Position numbers and translations under genes: made by a program. The notes under the pieces are model-generated. The model searched no databases, was not told where the DNA came from, and was given only the letters and a program-made list of their open reading frames with translations. Shown here piece by piece: positions 8,550-17,017 of a DNA stretch of 34,509 nucleotides (position 1 is its first letter; every line of letters starts with the position of its first letter). The DNA comes from UBA7803 sp049454295. GTDB taxonomy: Bacteria > Pseudomonadota > Gammaproteobacteria > Pseudomonadales > Azotimanducaceae. The stretch spans positions 1 to 34,509 of the forward strand of contig JBMTYG010000020.1 of NCBI GenBank assembly GCA_049454295.1. Direction: 5' to 3'.

Positions 8550-9623
8550 ATGTCGAGCGGCATACTGCTGGTCAACCTCGGCACGCCAGCCTCCTGCAGC
8601 GTCGCGGATGTGCGTCGCTACCTCGGCGAATTCCTGATGGATCCGCACGTGATCGATGTGCCTTGGCCGATCCGGCGTATGATTGTTTCGTGCTTCGTGC
8701 TGCCATTCCGACCGCGGCGTAGCGCCGCCGCCTACGCGAGCATCTGGAATGCCGCGGGTCCTGGCACTGGATCGCCGCTCTTGCACTACAGCCGCGCTCT
8801 CCTGCACAGCGCGCGCGCCGAGCTGCAACTCCCCTGCGAACTCGCCATGCGCTACGGCGAACCATCGATCAGCGGCGCTCTGGATCGCCTGCAGGCGGCG
8901 GGTGTCGATGATCTCCTCGTGGTTCCGCTCTACCCGCAGTTCGCAGACTCGACCTGGACCACAACCGATCTGCGCGTGCGCGAACTTGCCCCTGAGCGTA
9001 TGCGAGTGCGCACGCTGCCGCCGTTCCATACCGAGCCCGACTATATCGGCGCCATGGCCAACCTCGTGCGAGAGCATCTGCCGGAGCGCTTTGACCATCT
9101 GCTCTTCAGCTACCACGGGTTGCCCGAGCGACATATCACGCGCGCGGACCCGACGGGTCGTCACTGTCTGAAGAGCGCTACCTGTTGCGAGACGCCCTCA
9201 CCGGCCCACAAAACCTGTTATCGGCAGCACTGCCGCTCGACATCTATGCGCATCGCCGAAGTGCTCGAGCTCAAGCCCCAGCAGTGGTCAGTGAGCTTCC
9301 AGTCGCGTCTCGGTCGACAACCCTGGCTGCGTCCCTACACCGATCAGGTGCTCGCGGAGCTGCCCGCGCGCGATGTGCGCCGCCTGGTCGTGGTCTGCCC
9401 AGCGTTCGTGGCGGACAACCTGGAGACGCTGGAAGAAATCGGCCTCGGCGGTCGCGAAACTTTTCTCGAGGCCGGAGGCGTTGACTACACCCTGGTGCCC
9501 TGCCTGAACGACAGGCAGGACTGGATGCAGGCGCTCACGCGCTGGTGTCGTGCTGCACTTCAAATCCCGACGACGGAAAGTGCACAAGCAGAGAGCCCGT
9601 CTGCTCCGTCTGTCGTGCGATGA
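8550..9623 (+). CDS. hemH: Ferrochelatase
   Basis: This 357-residue enzyme inserts Fe2+ into a porphyrin in the last step of heme synthesis. The start MSSGILLVNLGTPAS is typical, GGAG lies 7 bp before the ATG, the metal-site His189 is in FSYHGLPERH, and the acidic LETLEEIG helix is present. Between residues about 205 and 230 there are five cysteines (HCLKSATCC ... TCYRQHC). Similar internal Cys sets are seen in some bacterial ferrochelatases and in a few bind a [2Fe-2S] cluster, so a cluster is possible but not proven. The last 20 or so residues are beyond the conserved fold. They are encoded where the gene overlaps the 3' end of the convergent GST gene by 89 bp. Confidence 0.95.
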   Translation: MSSGILLVNLGTPASCSVADVRRYLGEFLMDPHVIDVPWPIRRMIVSCFVLPFRPRRSAAAYASIWNAAGPGTGSPLLHYSRALLHSARAELQLPCELAMRYGEPSISGALDRLQAAGVDDLLVVPLYPQFADSTWTTTDLRVRELAPERMRVRTLPPFHTEPDYIGAMANLVREHLPERFDHLLFSYHGLPERHITRADPTGRHCLKSATCCETPSPAHKTCYRQHCRSTSMRIAEVLELKPQQWSVSFQSRLGRQPWLRPYTDQVLAELPARDVRRLVVVCPAFVADNLETLEEIGLGGRETFLEAGGVDYTLVPCLNDRQDWMQALTRWCRAALQIPTTESAQAESPSAPSVVR

Positions 9624-10464
9624 CAACTTCCTCGCGCGACCACGCCACCAGTTCGCCCGCTACCGGAATGCGACCGTAGTCCACCGGGGTCACGGTTACC
9701 CGCGCACCGAGTTGAAAGCCCTCCGGCAGTTCGTTCTCAACCAGAGGCAGCACGGGATCACACGCCAGCGCGCCCGCCAGAGCTGCCGCGCCATCAGACT
9801 CCTGCATCTGTCCGTGACCAAAGCGCCCCATCCGCGCCATCCATGCGGATATCGCCGGTCGATCGACCACTAGCGCCGCGTTCACCGGATTGTTTCGAAG
9901 GAACCACAGACAGTGGTACACGGAGAAATCGGCGATCGTGGGCTGCTCGCCGAAGAGAAATCCGTCGCCAACGCTCGACTCGAGCTCGTTCAGGTAGTGC
10001 TGCACACTCGCAAGCGCCGCCGCCGGCGACAGCGTGGCAATAGGGGGCGAATTGCGCGTGAGCTCCGCGCGATCCTGCTGGAATGCAGCAGCCTCCGCCG
10101 GCGGAAAGCCACCCATCATGGCGGCGACTGCGCGCGGAGAAAAATTGAGCGCCACTGTCACCGCGAACAGATGCGAATCCGCCCAGTCGGCGACCCGGTG
10201 CGCGGCAAAACCCTGCGCGTACAGCGACGTGTCACCCGCGTGGCGCGCAAGTCCGCGGGCAATGATTCGCGAATCACAATACACATTGGCCCCGATCTGC
10301 AGCACGGGCGTCTTGCGATAGCCACCGGAGAGCGGCATCAAAAGCGGACGCGGCATGATGCTCGGGATGATGACCGATCGCCACGGCAGCTCGAGATAGC
10401 CAAGCAGCAGCCGGATCTTTTCCGAAAAAAGGGACGGCGGGTAGTGATGCAGGAAAATCTCCAT
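9535..10464 (-). CDS. Glutathione S-transferase family protein with C-terminal extension
   Basis: This 309-residue protein has an N-terminal thioredoxin-like GST domain (about 1-80: FLHHYPPSLFSEKIRLLL, cis-Pro in KTPVLQIG, then CDSRIIAR). An all-helical GST-C domain follows (about 90-210, with the N-capping FLFGEQPTIADFSVYHCL). After that comes an extra domain of about 95 residues rich in beta strands (GARVTVTPVDYGR ... VHFPSSGFEV) that ordinary GSTs lack. From memory, proteins of about 310 residues with this layout occur in other proteobacteria. The substrate is unknown. It lies 42 bp after the LysR gene on the same strand, so it may belong to the carboxylase-LysR transcription unit. Its 3' end overlaps hemH by 89 bp, antisense. 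Confidence 0.87.
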   Translation of the reverse strand: MEIFLHHYPPSLFSEKIRLLLGYLELPWRSVIIPSIMPRPLLMPLSGGYRKTPVLQIGANVYCDSRIIARGLARHAGDTSLYAQGFAAHRVADWADSHLFAVTVALNFSPRAVAAMMGGFPPAEAAAFQQDRAELTRNSPPIATLSPAAALASVQHYLNELESSVGDGFLFGEQPTIADFSVYHCLWFLRNNPVNAALVVDRPAISAWMARMGRFGHGQMQESDGAAALAGALACDPVLPLVENELPEGFQLGARVTVTPVDYGRIPVAGELVAWSREEVVIARQTEQTGSLLVHFPSSGFEVQHDTSA

Positions 10465-10506
10465 GGGCTTCCTCTTGATGGGAGTGCGGGGACGTTGGGC
10501 AGCGCG

Positions 10507-11361
10507 TCAGACGTTGCCCGCCAATTCTGACACGGAACGATAAAAATTCTGGACCAGCGGCTGCGCGAACATCGACTTTCGCGCGACAAACCGCACCGGA
10601 CGGTTGAGCCCGGCGTCGCTTACCGGAATAAAGCGGTCGTCCGGCACACCCAGGGTGCGGGCGACGCCCTCGGGCACCAGTCCGTGACCGAACCCGGACA
10701 GCGCCATCTGCGCGACGGAAAAGAAGGATTCAAGCGAGACGGCACGGTGCAGGTTGAGGCGCCGCATGTCATCCTCGATCGAACGCCAAGCACCGGAACG
10801 CGACTCGATGGTGATCACGGCAAGGGGATCACCGATAGCATAGTCGAGCGGATTAAGCCCCGACGGCAGGATGACCATGGGTTCCAGGCGAATGATTTCG
10901 CTCAGCAGATCCGTGTCTGCGTCCGGCGACCCGGTACAGATACCCACCATGTACTCACCGGAGCGGACGCGGTCGAGCACCACGGGCGAGCGCTGGGCGT
11001 GAAAAGTGAATTCGACCTCGGGCATGCGCGCCTGCACACGAGCGAAGAGTCTCGGACCCCAGCTCGCAAGAATGGCTTCCGACACACCCATGATGATCTT
11101 GCCCTTGCGCAGGGCATTGTCCTCAAGGAAGACGCCGCGCAGCTCCGAGATGAGCGGCGTCACGCGCTCAACCAGCCGTGTGCCATGGTGCGTGAGTACC
11201 ACGCGCCGACCATGGCGCTCGATCAAATCACGATCGTAATACCGTTCCAACGCGTCAATGCGCTTGCTCACCGCGGATTGGGAAACCTTTAGCACCGTCG
11301 CCGTTTCCATCATGGTGCCGGTCCGTGACAGCACCACGAGCGTTTCGAGGTTTTCGATCAT
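10507..11361 (-). CDS. LysR family transcriptional regulator
   Basis: This 284-residue DNA-binding regulator has the winged helix-turn-helix at its N-terminus (MIENLETLVVLSRTGTMMETATVL, shortened here, then SQSAVSKRIDALE at about 28-40). An effector-binding periplasmic-binding-protein-like domain follows from about residue 85. LysR proteins usually sense a metabolite and activate an adjacent operon. This one lies 61 bp after the fused carboxylase and 42 bp before the GST, all on the same strand, so it is probably co-transcribed with them rather than divergent from its target as is more common. The effector and target are unknown; an acyl-CoA-related signal would be a guess from context. Confidence 0.93.
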   Translation of the reverse strand: MIENLETLVVLSRTGTMMETATVLKVSQSAVSKRIDALERYYDRDLIERHGRRVVLTHHGTRLVERVTPLISELRGVFLEDNALRKGKIIMGVSEAILASWGPRLFARVQARMPEVEFTFHAQRSPVVLDRVRSGEYMVGICTGSPDADTDLLSEIIRLEPMVILPSGLNPLDYAIGDPLAVITIESRSGAWRSIEDDMRRLNLHRAVSLESFFSVAQMALSGFGHGLVPEGVARTLGVPDDRFIPVSDAGLNRPVRFVARKSMFAQPLVQNFYRSVSELAGNV

Positions 11362-11422
11362 GATGCGCGCAGGCGATGGCGCCCAGAGACGCTTCCCGAG
11401 TTTCCGCGCCTGATCATCCGCC

Positions 11423-14400
11423 TCAGACCGGTTTCACCACAAACAGCAAATCTCCCGCGTTCACCTGCTGTCCGCTCGCGCGGTTGATACGAGTGACCTG
11501 GTACTGGCGCGCCTCGTCGTACAACACCGCGTCCGTATTGAAATCGGCGAGCTTCAGCGGTGTGAAGATCTTCATCGCCTCGAGCTGACAAAGCGTCTGA
11601 CGCACCGAGATCCGATCCCCAACGCTCACATAGTCAGGCTCCGACGGTGTCGGGGTCGTGTAGAAAATCGCGGTAGCCGGGGCCAGCACCTTCAACTCGT
11701 CGCTACCGTCGATCGCGATCGCTTCCACATTGATACCGGAATCAACCTCACCCGCCGCCGCCTCGATGTCGGCAATCAAGGCAGCGCCATCCGTGCGAGC
11801 CAAAAACTGAGGCAGGAAATTGGTGTCATAGCGACCGCCGCGAAACACCTCATCCGCGAGAATACGCCGCAGCAACGGAATGTTGGTGCAGATCCCTGTG
11901 ATCCGCACGCGTCCCAGATAATCGAGGAGCTTGTCGAGACCGCTTGCGCGGTCCGCTGCGTGCACGATGACCTGGGCGATCATGCTGTCGTAGTACGGCG
12001 ACACCTGCTTGCCAGGGCCCGCGGCAGCGATAATCTCCACACCGTCCTCCTGCGGGAAATGGCATTCCTGAATGCGTCCCGGATGCGGGCGGAACTGCAA
12101 CAGCCCGTTGCTGCCCACCTGCACGCGTTCGGCTGTTACCCGCGCCTCGATGGCATAGCCGTTCTGCGCGGGCGCGAGATCCGCAATGGATTCGCCGGCC
12201 GCGATGCGGAACTGCTGAGTGACGATGTCGATACCCGACGTCCATTCGGTCACCGGGTGCTCCACCTGCAGGCGCGTGTTCATTTCCATGAAATAAACCG
12301 CGTCGTTCGCGAGATCGAAAATGAACTCCACGGTGCCCGCACCCATGTAGTCCACTTCGTCCGCGATGGCCGCCGTGTGTGCGAGCACCGACTGGCGCAG
12401 CCGCTCAGAGAGCATGGTCGATTCCGACTCTTCGAGCACTTTCTGCTTGTCGCGCTGCACGCTGCAGTCCCGAATACCCAGCACGCGCGTGGTGCCGGCG
12501 GCATCGCGCAGCAGCTGGACTTCGATATGCCGCAAAGAAGTCACGTACTTTTCAAGGTAAACGTCACCGTTGCCGAACGCGCTACGCGCCTCCGCCGTCA
12601 CGCGATGGAAGGTTTCGTGAAACACCTCAGGGTTATCTACCACCTGGATACCCTTGCCACCGCCGCCATGCACGGCCTTGATGACCACCGGGTAACCAAT
12701 ATCCGCGGCCACCTCGGCGGCGCGTTCGACGTCGGTCAGAATGCCGTGGCTGCCAGGGACTACGGGCACTTTGAGCCGCATCGCCGTATTGATGGCATTC
12801 GACTTGTTGCCCATGGTGTCCATGCTGCCGACGGGCGGCCCGATGAAGTTGATGCCGTGACTACGGCAGAGCTCCGCAAACTGCGCGTTTTCCGAGAGGA
12901 AACCAATGCCGGGATGGAGTGAATCCACCCGCTCGTGCTCTGCCACTCGAATCACGCTCAGCGCGTTCAGGTAGCTTTCATCCGGGGTGTTGCCGCCGAT
13001 ACAGACCAGCGTGTCACGTTCACCCAGCATGTCGACCGCCGCGGACTCCATGTCCGGATCGGACTGCACCAGCACCACCTCGATGCCATTTTTCTGCGCG
13101 ATGCGGATCAGCTTTGCTGCGGTGCAGCCACGGGCGTGAATCAGCGTCCGACGCGTGGGACGCAACAGATCACGCGCGCCGCGCGCCACCGGCAGAGGCG
13201 CCGCGGGGGCCGCCGCTTCCGGCACCAGAATGCCGGAAAGCACTCGGCTAACGACGACGGGCACGGTTTCCTTGGCTACGGGCACGTCCTGATCGATGCG
13301 GCGCAGCGCAGCATCGAGATCCGGCAAGAACGGGTGCTGCACCAGTCCTTCCATTGCCCCGGGCACAGAGGAGAGGTAGTTCGACAGGATCGAGGTGAGC
13401 GGGAGGTTCGAGGGAACGACGATCTGCCCTGCGAAAGGCATGCTCGTGCCGGAGAAATAATACGTCTGCACGAGCGGATGAGTCACAAAGCTCGCCTGCG
13501 CGCCGCCGGTACAATCACCGAATCCAAACACGATCACCGGCAAGTCGTGATCCCGTACAAACCGCGTAATGCGATCGTTCACTGCGGCCATGGAGAACAG
13601 CGCGCCCGCGCCTTCCTTGGTCTGCATGCCGCCCGACGAAATAAAGCACACCACCGGTAAGTTCTGCTCGGCGCAATCGACGAGCAGCTGACAGAATTTT
13701 TCGGCACTCGCCATATCGAACGAGCCCGCCTGGAAATCGACGTTGGAGATGACCGCTCCCACGCGCACTGGGCCGTCCGCACCAGCGAAGGTACCAATTC
13801 CGGTGATAATGCCGCACGGCGGAATACCGCGCTTCAGCGCCTCTTCGATTGAGGGCCTGAAGCCCGGGAAAGAACAGGGGTCAGAGCTCAGGAGATCCGA
13901 TTGGCGCTCGTCAAAGTCAGTGAAGAAGGTTTCGATAAAGCGACGATAGCCGACCGCGCCCTGCCCCTTGAACCGCTTCAGCACGTTCTGGATCTGCAGG
14001 TCGCGGTAGGCGATGTTGAGCCGGTTCCAGAAATCCTTCTTGCGCCCGATGTTTCGCGGGGCGATTCGTCCGTTGTAGCTGCGGCCATCGCGCTCCGACT
14101 GCATAAACGAGTTGAGCAGCCCTTCAAACAAGTGCGTCACCACCACGAACAAGGTGTCGGACAGATGCGGGAAAGCCGCCTTTTTCCATTCCTCCACCGC
14201 GCGGAAGAACTCGGTACCGCGCGGCATACGCATGACGCGGGCGTACCAGTTATTGAACTGGGCGCGCAAACGGCGACCCGTTTCCTCCGTCGTCGTGGCC
14301 CCCGGCGCTGATCCGGCACGCGCTGCAAGCGCTACCGCCGTATCGAGCAGCTGGGCCAGCGCACCCCGTGAGAGCGCCTGTCGTGCTTGTGCTTCTTCAG

Positions 14401-16363
14401 CGATCGAGTCGAGATTCTGAATGATCTGGTCATACACGCCGTCGAACAGCAGCAGGTTCTCGCACTCGATGATGAAGTCGGCGCGCAGCTCGTCCATGAC
14501 CAGCACATCAAGTACCGTGAGCTCATTCGGCGGAGGCGCGCGCAGCACCGTCGGCACCGGCGCAATAAGTCCGGGGAAGCGTTCCTGCAGGAACGCCCGA
14601 TTGATGGCGATGATCGAGCCACCACTGCCCGCAACGGCGTGCGCAAGCGGGCCGGCGTCGGAACCCAACCGCTCTAACAGCGAGCCTCCGGTTATCACCA
14701 GGTTGAGCTCCGTGGTGAGCTGGTGCTGCAGATAGGCATCCGCTTTGTCTTCGACTGCCGAGCGCCCGAGCAGCTTTTTACCTTCATGCGTGAAACGCTC
14801 GCGCAGCACGGGCACGAGCTGTGCATCGCTGCCGAGGGCAATGGCGAGCGCTTTCGGGTTGAGGAGATCGAGACCGCGCAGCGTCTGGCGCACGTCATCA
14901 GACTGCGCTAGCAGCGCCATCAGGGCGCGCAGATTTCCCGCGGCGTCCGACTTCCAGCGGTTGTAGAGAAAAATACCGACAGCACCCAGGAGCTGCTGCC
15001 GGGCGTCCTCGAAGTTCTTTTTCGGCTCGCCAAACAAGAACTGCGCGATGCGCCCGCGCTCGTCATGGACGGAGAGTTTTTTCTCCTGATAGTTTTTCCA
15101 CGCTCGCGCGAGGCCATCGTCGTAAACCACGCGATCAGGATCCTGGAGCCAGCGCAAGAACGTCTGCCGTCGCTCAAGCTCCGCGCGCGCGGCGAGTTCA
15201 CCGCGGGGCAGATCCTGCTCCGCGAGACGCCCGTACTGCGAGGTCGACGTGGCCTTGATGCGCTGACGCACCTTGAGATAGCGCAGGTAGCGAAAGGTGA
15301 CGCCGAAAATGTTGAGATATTCCGTCGGATTGCGCGACAGCTTCATGGACGCGCGTGCTTCCAGGTTCTTCAGCTGTTCCGAGGGTCGCAGAAAGCGCCC
15401 CACGCTGCGGCGGTAGTGATCAAAGATGTAGGGATTTTCCGACACGAACTCGCGCGCCTTGGATTCCACACGCAAGAGTCCATGCACGATAGCCAGCCGC
15501 AGGTTTTCCAGCCGCGGACCCGTTTCACCCGGGGCAAAGTCGATCACACCATCGATGTTGCCCTGCATGTAGAGCTCAAACGGCGAGAGCCCCACGTACT
15601 TGGCACATTCCTGCCAGGAGAGATTCAACCGCCGCGCGATGTTGGCAAGCCCTTTCGGCTGGATGGTGCTGAATACCCCGTCGCGCACGGACAGGATCAT
15701 ATTGCTCGCGGCCAGCGGGATCGCGCCGCCGGAATAACCCAACCCGAACACGATGCCCACATTCGGCACATCCACGTTGCTCATCTCGGCGATGAGACGC
15801 GAGATGCTGTGTGCCTGGTTGTTACGATTCGCCTGCTCTTCCGCGTCTGCCCCGGGCGTGTCCATCAGGGTCACGATGGGCAGCGCGCGCTGTGAATACA
15901 TCGACACGCGGCGTGCTGCCGCGAGGTGATGTTGCGGCCCCCAGACGCCATTGCGCACGGCGCGGTTTTGGGCAATGAATCCCACCGAACGCAGCTGCCC
16001 GGCGAAATCCATCTCGACGATCGCGGCATAGAACGGACCGTCCAGCTGTTCCTCGAGCACGCGGCCAAGCTGGCGGATGACCTCGGGCGCGGGCGTGCGA
16101 CCCGGATCTTCCGCACGCGCGACCACGCTCTCGATATAGGAGTCGACGTCAAGCCGGGACAGCCGCTCGTTTTCACGCAGGATCTCGCGACGCGACAGGA
16201 GACCGGGCAACGGCTCGTCGCTCACACTCACGGGAAAGAGCGAGAAATCCTTAGCAAGTGCCTCGGCAGTACGGTAGAGGCGATCGCCTTCGAACTGGGG
16301 ATTTTCCACGGACAGAAGGACTCGGGCAAAATTTGCGGGTACTCTACCGACGAGGGTCGGCAT
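11423..16363 (-). CDS. Single-chain biotin-dependent acyl-CoA carboxylase (CT-alpha, linker, CT-beta, BC, BCCP)
   Basis: This 1646-residue protein carries all parts of a biotin-dependent carboxylase. An AccA-like half comes first (about residues 105-330: VTLMDTPGADAEEQ, GYSGGAIPLAASN). A helical region of about 500 residues without a family I can name follows. An AccD-like half is next (about 845-1040: FISSGGMQTKEGAGALFSM, GDCTGGAQASF). Biotin carboxylase spans about 1065-1540 (VHGGGGKGIQVV, RHIEVQL, EMNTRLQVEHPVTE). The carrier domain ends the chain, with biotinylated Lys1598 in EAMKIF. It should carboxylate acetyl-CoA or another acyl-CoA in the cytosol. In the BC site the usual RRHQK reads RDKQK. 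ATG 16363 was chosen because MPTLVGRVPANF begins the conserved part; the frame is open to 16513, overlapping moaB. LysR and GST follow on the same strand. The substrate is uncertain. Confidence 0.9.
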   Translation of the reverse strand: MPTLVGRVPANFARVLLSVENPQFEGDRLYRTAEALAKDFSLFPVSVSDEPLPGLLSRREILRENERLSRLDVDSYIESVVARAEDPGRTPAPEVIRQLGRVLEEQLDGPFYAAIVEMDFAGQLRSVGFIAQNRAVRNGVWGPQHHLAAARRVSMYSQRALPIVTLMDTPGADAEEQANRNNQAHSISRLIAEMSNVDVPNVGIVFGLGYSGGAIPLAASNMILSVRDGVFSTIQPKGLANIARRLNLSWQECAKYVGLSPFELYMQGNIDGVIDFAPGETGPRLENLRLAIVHGLLRVESKAREFVSENPYIFDHYRRSVGRFLRPSEQLKNLEARASMKLSRNPTEYLNIFGVTFRYLRYLKVRQRIKATSTSQYGRLAEQDLPRGELAARAELERRQTFLRWLQDPDRVVYDDGLARAWKNYQEKKLSVHDERGRIAQFLFGEPKKNFEDARQQLLGAVGIFLYNRWKSDAAGNLRALMALLAQSDDVRQTLRGLDLLNPKALAIALGSDAQLVPVLRERFTHEGKKLLGRSAVEDKADAYLQHQLTTELNLVITGGSLLERLGSDAGPLAHAVAGSGGSIIAINRAFLQERFPGLIAPVPTVLRAPPPNELTVLDVLVMDELRADFIIECENLLLFDGVYDQIIQNLDSIAEEAQARQALSRGALAQLLDTAVALAARAGSAPGATTTEETGRRLRAQFNNWYARVMRMPRGTEFFRAVEEWKKAAFPHLSDTLFVVVTHLFEGLLNSFMQSERDGRSYNGRIAPRNIGRKKDFWNRLNIAYRDLQIQNVLKRFKGQGAVGYRRFIETFFTDFDERQSDLLSSDPCSFPGFRPSIEEALKRGIPPCGIITGIGTFAGADGPVRVGAVISNVDFQAGSFDMASAEKFCQLLVDCAEQNLPVVCFISSGGMQTKEGAGALFSMAAVNDRITRFVRDHDLPVIVFGFGDCTGGAQASFVTHPLVQTYYFSGTSMPFAGQIVVPSNLPLTSILSNYLSSVPGAMEGLVQHPFLPDLDAALRRIDQDVPVAKETVPVVVSRVLSGILVPEAAAPAAPLPVARGARDLLRPTRRTLIHARGCTAAKLIRIAQKNGIEVVLVQSDPDMESAAVDMLGERDTLVCIGGNTPDESYLNALSVIRVAEHERVDSLHPGIGFLSENAQFAELCRSHGINFIGPPVGSMDTMGNKSNAINTAMRLKVPVVPGSHGILTDVERAAEVAADIGYPVVIKAVHGGGGKGIQVVDNPEVFHETFHRVTAEARSAFGNGDVYLEKYVTSLRHIEVQLLRDAAGTTRVLGIRDCSVQRDKQKVLEESESTMLSERLRQSVLAHTAAIADEVDYMGAGTVEFIFDLANDAVYFMEMNTRLQVEHPVTEWTSGIDIVTQQFRIAAGESIADLAPAQNGYAIEARVTAERVQVGSNGLLQFRPHPGRIQECHFPQEDGVEIIAAAGPGKQVSPYYDSMIAQVIVHAADRASGLDKLLDYLGRVRITGICTNIPLLRRILADEVFRGGRYDTNFLPQFLARTDGAALIADIEAAAGEVDSGINVEAIAIDGSDELKVLAPATAIFYTTPTPSEPDYVSVGDRISVRQTLCQLEAMKIFTPLKLADFNTDAVLYDEARQYQVTRINRASGQQVNAGDLLFVVKPV

Positions 16364-16451
16364 AAGCAAACCGAGAACCCCGCAATCAACACGTAAGTCA
16401 TCGTTTTGATTGATAAATTTGAACGCCCAACAGAACCTGGAGGGGCTTGAC
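16364..16451. promoter_or_regulatory. Divergent intergenic region between carboxylase and moaB
   Basis: These 88 bp separate two divergent genes and include a patch at 16401-16423 (TTTTGATTGATAAATTTG) that is clearly more AT-rich than its surroundings. Promoters for both directions must lie in or near it, but I could not pick a -35/-10 pair with good spacing for either strand. It would be the natural place for the nearby LysR protein to bind; that is inference only. Confidence 0.3.
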
Positions 16452-16955
16452 TTGAGCACTCTGCGCTGTGCAGTCCTGACCGTGTCCGACACCCGCACGG
16501 AAGCCAATGACACCTCGGGCGACCTGCTCGTGACCCTGCTTGAGGCCGACGGTCACCGCCTGGTCGACCGTGCCCTGACGCGGGACGACATCTACCAGAT
16601 CCGCGCCGTGGTCTCGCGCTGGATTGCCGACCCGGAGGTGGACGTGATCCTCTCGACCGGCGGCACTGGTTTCACGGGTCGCGACAGCACGCCGGAAGCG
16701 CTCCTGCCGCTCTTTGACAAGACTATCCTCGGATTTGGCGAACTCTTTCGCGAGGTGTCCTACGCTGAGATTGGGGCATCCACAATCCAGTCCCGCGCCG
16801 TCGGTGGGCTCGCCAACGCCACGCTGATCTTTGCGCTGCCAGGATCGGGCAATGCCGTGAAGACCGGCTGGGAGAAAATCCTGCACTTCCAGCTGGACGC
16901 TGAATTCAGGCCCTGCAACTTCGTAGAACTGCTGCCGCGCCTGCGCGAACGCTAA
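16452..16955 (+). CDS. moaB: Molybdenum cofactor biosynthesis protein MoaB
   Basis: This 167-residue protein belongs to the MogA/MoaB family, which adenylylates molybdopterin or has a related role in molybdenum cofactor synthesis. It shows the family motifs AVLTVSDTRT near the start, STGGTGFTGRDSTPEAL (about residues 65-81) and FALPGSGNAVKTGWE (about 130-144). TTG at 16452 is the favoured start because GGAGGGG at 16439-16445 lies 6 bp before it and the resulting length is close to that of E. coli MoaB. TTG at 16410 would add 14 unconserved residues. The gene is divergent from the carboxylase and 62 bp upstream of a thiolase. No other moa or molybdoenzyme gene is in the window. Confidence 0.92.
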   Translation: MSTLRCAVLTVSDTRTEANDTSGDLLVTLLEADGHRLVDRALTRDDIYQIRAVVSRWIADPEVDVILSTGGTGFTGRDSTPEALLPLFDKTILGFGELFREVSYAEIGASTIQSRAVGGLANATLIFALPGSGNAVKTGWEKILHFQLDAEFRPCNFVELLPRLRER

Positions 16956-17017
16956 GACCTCGGTCACATCGCCGCGCCACGGCGATCGCAGAACCGAATC
17001 AAAGGGGGAGCCCACGA

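Noticed and set aside
11960..12922. 320-residue open frame on plus inside the carboxylase
   Set aside because: Antisense to the well-conserved biotin carboxylase domain; no recognisable motif or ribosome-binding site.
16364..16513. 50-residue N-terminal extension of the carboxylase
   Set aside because: It would overlap the start of divergent moaB and its residues show no family similarity.
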